IMG/VR virus record: IMGVR_UViG_3300035698_035366
Location: 62,001-126,000 of that record
Reading direction: 5' to 3' (one strand)
Origin: a virus
DNA length: 64,000 nucleotides
Both the position numbers and the translations under genes were made by a program. This document shows positions 58,185 through 64,000 of this stretch, piece after piece. Under the pieces are notes generated by a model, which did no database searches, was not told where the DNA came from, and was given only the letters and a program-made list of their open reading frames with translations. Each line of letters opens with the position of its first letter. The first letter of the stretch is position 1.

Positions 58185-59819
58185 ATGTCTAGCTTTAACA
58201 GTCTACGTAACACTAATAATTCGCGCCAGAACGCGGCAACCCCACAGTCACAGCCAATTCCAGGCCGTGAAGAGGAGATGGTCGAGAACAACGCAGGTGG
58301 TTTCACCTTCACCGTCGATCTATGGGACCGTCTTGACCGTTTCCTAATCCTTGGAGTTGAGGGTGGAACATACTACGTTTCAGAAAAGAAGCTCGCAGTT
58401 GACAACGCCAAAAACGTTGTTAAGGCAATTGAGCAGGACGGCCTACGGGTTGTTCAGAGAATTGTTGAAATTAGCGACTCTGGCCGAGCAGCAAAGAACG
58501 ATCCAGCATTGTTTGCTCTAGCACTAGCAGCTAGTGCAGATAATCCGCAGACTCGTCAGGCAGCACTTGTGGCTTTGCCACAGGTAGCTCGTATCGGTAC
58601 ACATCTTTTCCACTTTGCGGATTTCGTACAGAATTTCCGTGGTTGGGGCCGCGCACTTCGCCGGGCAATTGGTGATTGGTATACGAAGCAGGATGTCAGT
58701 AATCTAGCCTATCAGGCAGTTAAGTACCGCCAGCGTGATGGTTGGACCCACCGCGACTTACTCCGTTTGAGTCACCCAAAGACTCGCAACGAATCACGTA
58801 ACGATGTTTTCAAGTGGATTGTAACGGGTAAGAACGTTTCCGATGTTCCAGTTATCGCTGGATTTGAACAGGCACAAACGGCAACTTCACCAAAAGAAAT
58901 TGTACGCTTGATTAACGAATTCAATCTTCCACGTGAGGCAATTCCAACAGAGTTCCTTAACGACGTTAATGTATGGGATGCGCTTCTCCAGAAGATGCCT
59001 TTGCACGCAATGATTCGAAACCTTGGTAAGATGAGCAGCATTGGTCTACTTGCACCAATGAGTAATGCCCAGAACCTGGTTGTTAATAAGCTTTCTAACG
59101 CGGAGGATCTCCGTAGAAGCCGTGTACATCCAATGGCTGTTTTGACAGCTTTGTACACGTACAAGAGTGGTCACGGTATCCGTGGTAGCCTTTCTTGGGA
59201 CGTTAACTCTCAGGTGATGGATGCATTGGACGAATCGTTCTATGGAACTTTCCAGAACGTTGAGCCAACTGGTAAGCCAACTATGCTCGCTCTTGATGTT
59301 TCAGGAAGCATGTCAATGGACAACATTGGTGGCGTCCCAGGACTCACACCGCGTGTTGCTAGTGCTGCGATGGCTATGATTACGGCCCGCACTGAGCCAA
59401 ACTATATGGTTACTGCTTTTACCGGTGGTGGAAGCTGGGGACGTAGTGGTAATGTTGATAATTTGACAGTTCTTGATATCACTCCCCGCCAGCGTATGGA
59501 CGATGTAATTCGGAAGGTAAGTGGCCTTTCATTTGGTGGGACGGATTGTGCATTACCAATGATTTATGCCGATAAGAAGAATTTGGCTATTGACAACTTT
59601 GCGGTTTATACTGATAACGAAACATGGGCGGGTTCGATTCAGCCATCCCAGTCTTTGGTAAATTACCGTAAGAAGAGTGGTCGTGGAGCTCGTCTCGCAG
59701 TGGTGGGAATGACGTCAACGGATTTCACTATCGCTGATCCAAAGGATGCTGGTATGATGGACGTGGTTGGATTCGATTCAGCGGCTCCAGCAATTATGGC
59801 CAACTTCTTTCGAGGTTAA
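58185..59819 (+). CDS. rsr: Ro60/TROVE-domain RNA-binding protein (Rsr-like)
   Basis: The product has 544 residues. The N-terminal TROVE HEAT-repeat ring spans roughly residues 30-340 (DLWDRLDRFLILGVEGGTYY, LPQVARIGTHLFHFADFVQN, WTHRDLLRLSHPKTRN). The C-terminal von Willebrand A-type domain begins LALDVSGSMSMDNIGG with the MIDAS DxSxS. Ro proteins bind Y RNAs and misfolded RNAs and in bacteria act with exoribonucleases. Codon use suggests strong expression. It stands beside a 2.6 kb structured RNA region and is followed by a terminator. Confidence 0.93.
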   Translation: MSSFNSLRNTNNSRQNAATPQSQPIPGREEEMVENNAGGFTFTVDLWDRLDRFLILGVEGGTYYVSEKKLAVDNAKNVVKAIEQDGLRVVQRIVEISDSGRAAKNDPALFALALAASADNPQTRQAALVALPQVARIGTHLFHFADFVQNFRGWGRALRRAIGDWYTKQDVSNLAYQAVKYRQRDGWTHRDLLRLSHPKTRNESRNDVFKWIVTGKNVSDVPVIAGFEQAQTATSPKEIVRLINEFNLPREAIPTEFLNDVNVWDALLQKMPLHAMIRNLGKMSSIGLLAPMSNAQNLVVNKLSNAEDLRRSRVHPMAVLTALYTYKSGHGIRGSLSWDVNSQVMDALDESFYGTFQNVEPTGKPTMLALDVSGSMSMDNIGGVPGLTPRVASAAMAMITARTEPNYMVTAFTGGGSWGRSGNVDNLTVLDITPRQRMDDVIRKVSGLSFGGTDCALPMIYADKKNLAIDNFAVYTDNETWAGSIQPSQSLVNYRKKSGRGARLAVVGMTSTDFTIADPKDAGMMDVVGFDSAAPAIMANFFRG

Positions 59820-59828
59820 CTAAATACG

Positions 59829-59853
59829 GGGGATGGCTTGGCCATCCCCTTTA
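59829..59853 (+). terminator. Rho-independent terminator after the Ro60-like gene
   Basis: GGGGATGGC pairs with GCCATCCCC around TTG, followed by TTTATT. Confidence 0.85.
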
Positions 59854-59857
59854 TTGC

Positions 59858-60053
59858 TTGACAAACGGAAATATACGTCTACTTAGTAGATGGTATCAAG
59901 CAATTGATCGACCACCCCTGCTCCTGTTAATTGGGGTGACTCGGCGGCATTTTTTAATATTGCCGTATTACGAAAAGTGATCAACACGATCACATTTTCC
60001 GCTCCTCCTGTAGAACGGGCCGCGCAATGAACGCGTCGGCCCGTTCTTTCTTT
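59858..60053 (+). ncRNA. Small structured RNA candidate downstream of the Ro60-like gene
   Basis: It starts with a TTGACA (59858) lacking a good -10. Hairpins: CACCCC/GGGGTG (about 59912-59937), GGCA/TGCC, GTGATC/GATCAC, and a strong terminator at 60012-60053. The size (about 170-190 bases) and position next to a Ro gene are those expected of a bacterial Y RNA, but I could not identify the Y-RNA core sequence. The antisense frame here is not supported. Confidence 0.45.
60012..60053 (+). terminator. Strong rho-independent terminator
   Basis: AGAACGGGCCG pairs with CGGCCCGTTCT (11 pairs), followed by TTCTTT. Confidence 0.85.
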
Positions 60054-60059
60054 ATAAAG

Positions 60060-60087
60060 TTGACAATACACCAAATCGTGCTATAAT
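60060..60087 (+). promoter_or_regulatory. Sigma70-like promoter
   Basis: TTGACA (60060-60065), 16-base spacer, TATAAT (60082-60087), followed by AAGGAG and ATG 60117. Confidence 0.78.
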
Positions 60088-60116
60088 ACGGTATATCGAA
60101 AATAAGGAGATCGAAA

Positions 60117-60392
60117 ATGCCAAAGGCTATTGTGCTAATTCATCGAGAAGAAGTCGGGTTTCCTGGCGAAATGTTCAACCGTGATACTGTCATTGGTGTC
60201 ATGACACAAAACACCAACGAGACCGAGGTTGAATTTGATTCTCGAGTAAATGAAGTTCAAACTCGATTGAAGAACACCACAATTCTTGATCAGCTCGCAA
60301 AGTCACCTGAATTTAAAGGCATCGCCGCCCCATTCCTCGGTGATAAGCATTATGAGGGATTGATTATCGTTGAAGGAACCGAAATACTGTAA
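60117..60392 (+). CDS. Hypothetical early protein, 91 residues
   Basis: It begins MPKAIVLIHREEVGFPGEMF. Alpha/beta protein with a central acidic helix (NETEVEFDSRVNEVQTRLKN). Own early-type promoter, no known motif. First gene of a three-gene unit. Confidence 0.72.
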   Translation: MPKAIVLIHREEVGFPGEMFNRDTVIGVMTQNTNETEVEFDSRVNEVQTRLKNTTILDQLAKSPEFKGIAAPFLGDKHYEGLIIVEGTEIL

Positions 60393-60407
60393 TTTCTGGA
60401 GAATAGA

Positions 60408-60668
60408 ATGAATCATATGAAATATGTGGTAATTGATAATGGTATGTATGAACAGATTTTTATTTTCTGTGATGCAATACCGCATGATTCGATGGTTGCT
60501 AAAATTGGACAATCGACTAAAAATGTCGTTTCGGCTGGTTTTGTAACATATGGAAGTGACGGTAATTTGTCGTGTTACGGTCATTCGACCAGCTTGAACT
60601 TAAAAAGTCGTCTTATCGAAGATACCGATCTATTGAATCTAGAACTTCGAGGACGAAACCCATACTAA
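60408..60668 (+). CDS. Hypothetical protein, 86 residues
   Basis: It begins MNHMKYVVIDNGMYEQIFIF. Beta-rich, with CYGHSTSLNLKSRLIEDTDL near the end. This looks like a compact single-domain protein that several phages carry, of unknown function. It is spaced 15 bases after the previous gene. Confidence 0.7.
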   Translation: MNHMKYVVIDNGMYEQIFIFCDAIPHDSMVAKIGQSTKNVVSAGFVTYGSDGNLSCYGHSTSLNLKSRLIEDTDLLNLELRGRNPY

Positions 60669-60677
60669 GGAAAAAGA

Positions 60678-61127
60678 ATGCCTAGTATTTTTGATATTGT
60701 ACCAAATGAAAGTTTCCAAGAAGAACAAAAGAAGGCAAAGGAAATTGTCTTACGTTCTCTTCTTATCAAGAGTCGTGATATTGACGGATTCAGGAACAAT
60801 TCAACTTTGATATCTGAATTTTCTTTGTCTAACCTAGATCTATTGACATATACGGCGGTTTTCTATATAAAACCAGGCGAGTCGAATGTGAAAGAATTTA
60901 AGGAATCTGTGTCTGAGTGGGTTGCAGATTCAGCCATTGAAGGAAATTTTATTGGCTTTTTCCGAGTTAATGGTACCGGAAAAAAGAAAGAATTCGAAAC
61001 AACCAACAAAAATAAACGAAAATATACGCATCGTGCCATTGCCGTAAATGTATCATTTACGCATAAAGGAGATTATGACCTCTTCGAGAATGAATTTATG
61101 GTATTAAGTAAGCTTACTGATACATAA
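60678..61127 (+). CDS. Hypothetical protein, 149 residues
   Basis: It begins MPSIFDIVPNESFQEEQKKA. N-terminal helix, then a beta-rich region (LLTYTAVFYIKPGESNVKEF), a basic loop (TNKNKRKYTHRAIAVNVSF) and a helical end. No known motif. Third gene of the unit. Confidence 0.68.
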   Translation: MPSIFDIVPNESFQEEQKKAKEIVLRSLLIKSRDIDGFRNNSTLISEFSLSNLDLLTYTAVFYIKPGESNVKEFKESVSEWVADSAIEGNFIGFFRVNGTGKKKEFETTNKNKRKYTHRAIAVNVSFTHKGDYDLFENEFMVLSKLTDT

Positions 61128-61243
61128 TTTATCAAGAAATATTAGAAACCCCAATCTTAAAGCACGTAAAAAATTGCGTGGCCGCCTTCACGAGTAAAAA
61201 ATCATATCTCCGAAGTAATATGAAAATTTGGCAGACTAGAAAA

Positions 61244-61251
61244 GCTAAATA
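61244..61251 (+). promoter_or_regulatory. Late promoter box GCTAAATA of the tail tube operon
   Basis: The box lies 52 bases before ATG 61303. A TATATAA stretch and AAGGAGAT lie between. Confidence 0.55.
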
Positions 61252-61302
61252 AATATATAAAGTGTAATAACTTGTACACAAAAATTAAGGAGATATCAAA
61301 AG

Positions 61303-61890
61303 ATGGTGGAAACGTTAAATAAATTCGGAGTTCCGGTAGACGGTGAAAGAGCTGGTATGCTTATGCCAAAGCTCACAAACCGCTTTCGCGTTCGTCTAAC
61401 AAATTTCGGCCCGCTTAATTCGGCACAATCAGTAGATCTATCACGTCAGGTTATATCGGTTGCAAAGCCAAACTTAACACATGAAGAAGTTATGGTTCAT
61501 AGTTATAACTCAATTGCTTACTTTGCTGGTAAACATGCATGGCAAACTGTTGATCTAGTAGCACGTGATGACATCACAAACGCTGTAACGCGCCTTGTGT
61601 ATCATCAGGTACAGAAACAGATGAACCACTTTGAACAGACTAGCCCAATTGCTGGTTCTAACTACAAATTCGGTATGGTTGTTGAAACACTAGACGGTGG
61701 AAACGATGGTGTGTTGGAAAAATGGGAACTGGAAGGTTGCTTCCTAACTAATATTGCTACGGAAGGTCTAAATTATGAATCTGCAAATGCGCAGACCATT
61801 ACGATGACAATTCGTTACGATAACGCAACACTACAGGATGGTCTACAGACACAGACACCAGAGCTTCTAACAGGATTGACGAGAGTTTAA
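61303..61890 (+). CDS. Tail tube protein (T4 gp19-like)
   Basis: The 195-residue protein has the tube fold pattern NRFRVRLTNFGPLNSAQSVD, a central VARDDITNAVTRLVYHQVQK with QMNHFEQ, and WELEGCFLTNIATEGLNYES then TITMTIRYDNA at the C-terminus. It forms the inner tube of the contractile tail. AAGGAGAT precedes the ATG. Confidence 0.9.
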   Translation: MVETLNKFGVPVDGERAGMLMPKLTNRFRVRLTNFGPLNSAQSVDLSRQVISVAKPNLTHEEVMVHSYNSIAYFAGKHAWQTVDLVARDDITNAVTRLVYHQVQKQMNHFEQTSPIAGSNYKFGMVVETLDGGNDGVLEKWELEGCFLTNIATEGLNYESANAQTITMTIRYDNATLQDGLQTQTPELLTGLTRV

Positions 61891-61911
61891 TTTAATCCTG
61901 GAGGAATTCTA

Positions 61912-63426
61912 ATGCCTTTAGTTAATGATTTACTGTCTTTTGCTTTTAGTGGACAAAATCCGTTTGAAGATAGGATGCTACGTGATAGTAGACATGCACG
62001 TCACCGCTTTGAAACAAGAGATGCACAAACAGAACAAGATTTTGGTGGACGACCAAAACCAAAATTCCTGTTTGGTGTGCGATTCATAACTCAGTTCAAT
62101 TCACCGGCCTTTGGACAATTTTCTGACCAAAATGGCGACGTCGCTTTTATGGTTAAAACTGTTGATAAACCAAAAATTGATTTTGACGTCACAGTTATGA
62201 ATCAATATAATAAGCGTAGATTAGTTCAAACAAAAATAAAATATCAACCAATTAATATGCGTTTTTATGATTCAGTAGATGAAAGACTATCAAAATTTAT
62301 ATTATCATACATGCAGCATTACTATGGTGATCATTTAGCAGAAAATGTTGATCAATGGAGTTATGATAAAATTTCTTCAGAATTCAATAATGGTGTAGAT
62401 GGTTGGGGTTACAGAGGTATTTCCCAACCAGGCCGCTCAAATTCTGCCCCTTTCATGTCACATATTGAACTTTATCAATTCTTTGGTGGTAATTTTTCTC
62501 GTTGGGTTTTTGTTAACCCATTGATTACTAGCTTTGATCATGATAATGTTGATGCAGAATCGGGCAATGTTGCACAAGAAGCAAGTATGTCAGTCGAATT
62601 TGAAGGACTTCTTTATAGAGAAAAAAATATCCCATTAGCAACATCTAAAGTTGGTCGCGCAGCAATTGATTTCTTCAAGCTAGAAGAGTTCGCTGATAAT
62701 TTAGAATTACCTGATGCACTACAAATCGGCGGTTTAAATCTCGGTGGTATTAGTGATCTTGCATCGGCTAGATCAGTTTTTGGTCGAGAACTTGGTAGGA
62801 AAACAATCGAAGTTTTGAGCGGTAGCCCAATCGATACATCAGGCATTTCTAGAACATCATCATCGGCATTAACACCGTTTGGTAACTTTGATTTTGGTTC
62901 AGTTATTGTTGGTGAAGGTGTTGATGGATTAATTAGTAGCGGTGTAAGTGGATCGACAGGTGCGGTTTCAAACGCCATTAGAGCTGGTACTGCAAACGTT
63001 GCACGTGATGCTCTTAACTTGGTTAGAGGTAATATTCTTGGAACAGGTGGTACTCGACTCAATGACGGCGCTGCCTCGTTTTGTGCTGACCCAGCAACAG
63101 GATCTGGGACTTCACCGTCCGCATCCCCGGCAGGTGCCGCCAAAGCTGTTGGTCAAACAGGTGGGTTTTCCACACCAGGAGTAGCAGCAGATGAAAATTC
63201 AGCAGTTGTACAGTTTGCAGGAGCGGTGACAACTGGTGTTGATACAGTGGTCAAAGGGGTTGGTGATGGTTTACAGTTTGGATTAGAGACCATCGGGCTT
63301 AGAAATTCCCAATCTACTACAGGAAACCAAATTGGAGTAACAGCTAAACCATTTGTTGACCCAGATTCATTAACGCCTTCACAACGGGCTATTCGGGCAC
63401 AAAACCAATTTCCGGATAACACCTGA
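61912..63426 (+). CDS. Tube-like baseplate protein (T4 gp54/gp48-like candidate)
   Basis: The product has 504 residues. The first 250 residues repeat the tube-type fold in an enlarged form (KFLFGVRFITQFNSPAFGQF, VKTVDKPKIDFDVTVMNQYN, KTKIKYQPINMRFYDSVDE). The C-terminal half is Gly/Ser/Ala-rich. Tube-initiator proteins of the baseplate have such architecture. It lies between the tube gene and the gp4-like gene. Precise equivalence to a T4 protein is uncertain. Confidence 0.6.
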   Translation: MPLVNDLLSFAFSGQNPFEDRMLRDSRHARHRFETRDAQTEQDFGGRPKPKFLFGVRFITQFNSPAFGQFSDQNGDVAFMVKTVDKPKIDFDVTVMNQYNKRRLVQTKIKYQPINMRFYDSVDERLSKFILSYMQHYYGDHLAENVDQWSYDKISSEFNNGVDGWGYRGISQPGRSNSAPFMSHIELYQFFGGNFSRWVFVNPLITSFDHDNVDAESGNVAQEASMSVEFEGLLYREKNIPLATSKVGRAAIDFFKLEEFADNLELPDALQIGGLNLGGISDLASARSVFGRELGRKTIEVLSGSPIDTSGISRTSSSALTPFGNFDFGSVIVGEGVDGLISSGVSGSTGAVSNAIRAGTANVARDALNLVRGNILGTGGTRLNDGAASFCADPATGSGTSPSASPAGAAKAVGQTGGFSTPGVAADENSAVVQFAGAVTTGVDTVVKGVGDGLQFGLETIGLRNSQSTTGNQIGVTAKPFVDPDSLTPSQRAIRAQNQFPDNT

Positions 63427-63857
63427 TGGCTAAGTATGGTCATGTGCATAGTGGTGAATTTACGCCCAGCAATCCGGCAAAATATAAAGGTTCATATCCA
63501 ATAACATATAGAAGTTCATGGGAACTCACTGTATTCAACATGTTTGATTCGCACCCCAACGTTTTAGAATGGGCAAGTGAAAGCATAAAAATACCTTATA
63601 TGCACCCATTTAAGGGTAGAATGTCATTTTATATCCCAGACATTGTTGCAAAATTCGTGGATAAAAAAGGAAAAACTCATGTTGAGGTTATCGAGATAAA
63701 GCCTTTGAAAGAAACTTTGGCAGAACATGCCAAATCCAGGTATGATCAAGCACAATTAGCGGTTAATCATGCTAAATGGAAATCGGCTCAAGCTTATTGT
63801 GCAAAAGTCGGTATGAAATTTAGGATTTTAACCGAAAAACAAATATATAGAAATTAG
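63426..63857 (+). CDS. Head completion protein (T4 gp4-like nuclease fold)
   Basis: The 143-residue protein starts MAKYGHVHSGEFTPSNPAKY and contains YRSSWELTVFNMFDSHPNVL, then FYIPDIVAKFVDKKGKTHVE and VIEIKP, the D...E-x-K core of the gp4 endonuclease-like fold. It acts at head completion before tail joining. Its ATG overlaps the previous stop codon. Confidence 0.85.
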   Translation: MAKYGHVHSGEFTPSNPAKYKGSYPITYRSSWELTVFNMFDSHPNVLEWASESIKIPYMHPFKGRMSFYIPDIVAKFVDKKGKTHVEVIEIKPLKETLAEHAKSRYDQAQLAVNHAKWKSAQAYCAKVGMKFRILTEKQIYRN

Positions 63858-63920
63858 CAATTACTTAGTGCAATTGCGGTTTATACAACTTCTTTGCTGT
63901 GAACCTTACGAAATTCGTTT

Positions 63921-63928
63921 TGTAAATA
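63921..63928 (+). promoter_or_regulatory. Late promoter box TGTAAATA
   Basis: The box lies 27 bases before ATG 63955. Confidence 0.4.
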
Positions 63929-63954
63929 ATAAAAATATATTGAGGAGATATTGT

Positions 63955-64000
63955 ATGCCTAAACAGCAAAAAACAAAACTTGAAGAAACCTTGGATTTGC
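63955..64000 (+). CDS. Start of a late gene cut by the window end
   Basis: ATG 63955, preceded by GAGGAG at a suitable distance, opens MPKQQKTKLEETLDL and runs off the window. Too short to assign. Confidence 0.55.
   Translation, partial: MPKQQKTKLEETLDL

Noticed and set aside
59883-60074. 63-codon minus-strand frame after the Ro60-like gene
   Set aside because: It runs through a terminator and several hairpins of the plus strand and has no ribosome binding site.

Overview
This window is part of a large, AT-rich, T4-type contractile-tail phage genome. The evidence is the set of T4-like structural genes. On the plus strand these are a portal (gp20-like, interrupted by an intein), an acidic core protein, prohead protease (gp21-like), scaffold (gp22-like), major capsid protein (gp23-like), neck and tail-terminator proteins (gp13-, gp14- and gp15-like), a very large tail sheath (gp18-like), tail tube (gp19-like), a tube-associated baseplate protein and a gp4-like head-completion protein. 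T4-type late promoter boxes (TATAAATA or GCTAAATA) precede many of these units on both strands, while early/middle genes carry TTGACA/TATAAT promoters. The host is probably a Gram-negative bacterium: two lipoproteins, a putative spanin pair and an ADP-heptose enzyme are present. A lipoprotein at 41145-41564 resembles a family I associate with Alphaproteobacteria, and the endolysin is of SleB type.

Layout. 1-4310: end of a tail or internal protein, portal with intein, small head gene. 4307-13168 (minus strand): overlapping small genes, then an NAD salvage cluster (nicotinamidase, NMN/NaMN adenylyltransferase, Nudix hydrolase, nicotinate phosphoribosyltransferase, NAD synthetase). 13459-17640: head operon ending at a strong terminator. 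17679-19334: Vsr-like homing endonuclease. 19441-20511: seven overlapping mini-genes that share a C-terminal NPKECYE-type tail, four of which carry pieces of the major capsid protein. 20573-25423: neck/tail genes and a SleB endolysin. 25486-30501: elongation factor G, GroES-like, HldE-like and CCA-adding enzymes. 30736-34910: small genes and gp13. 34915-41564: HNH nuclease, a 20-residue microprotein unit, and minus-strand late genes that look like internal head proteins. 41772-47569: amino-acid dehydrogenase, Pth2-like hydrolase, dNMP kinase and more internal proteins. 47741-55509: sheath, GMP reductase, M3 oligopeptidase and a lysis cassette. 55510-58184: about 2.6 kb almost without coding capacity but full of RNA structure. 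58185-59819: a Ro60/TROVE protein, followed by a candidate small RNA. 60117-64000: small genes, tail tube, baseplate and head completion.

How the parts work together. The metabolic genes support NAD, guanylate, amino-acid and LPS-sugar metabolism. EF-G, CCA enzyme, Pth2-like hydrolase and GroES-like protein support translation and folding late in infection. The two most unusual parts are (1) the tagged capsid-fragment mini-gene array and (2) the late-promoter-driven giant structured RNA beside a Ro60 homologue. Both are described from the sequence alone and remain functionally unassigned. Three genes are interrupted exactly at A5-A6 tracts, which could be slippage, phase variation or assembly error.
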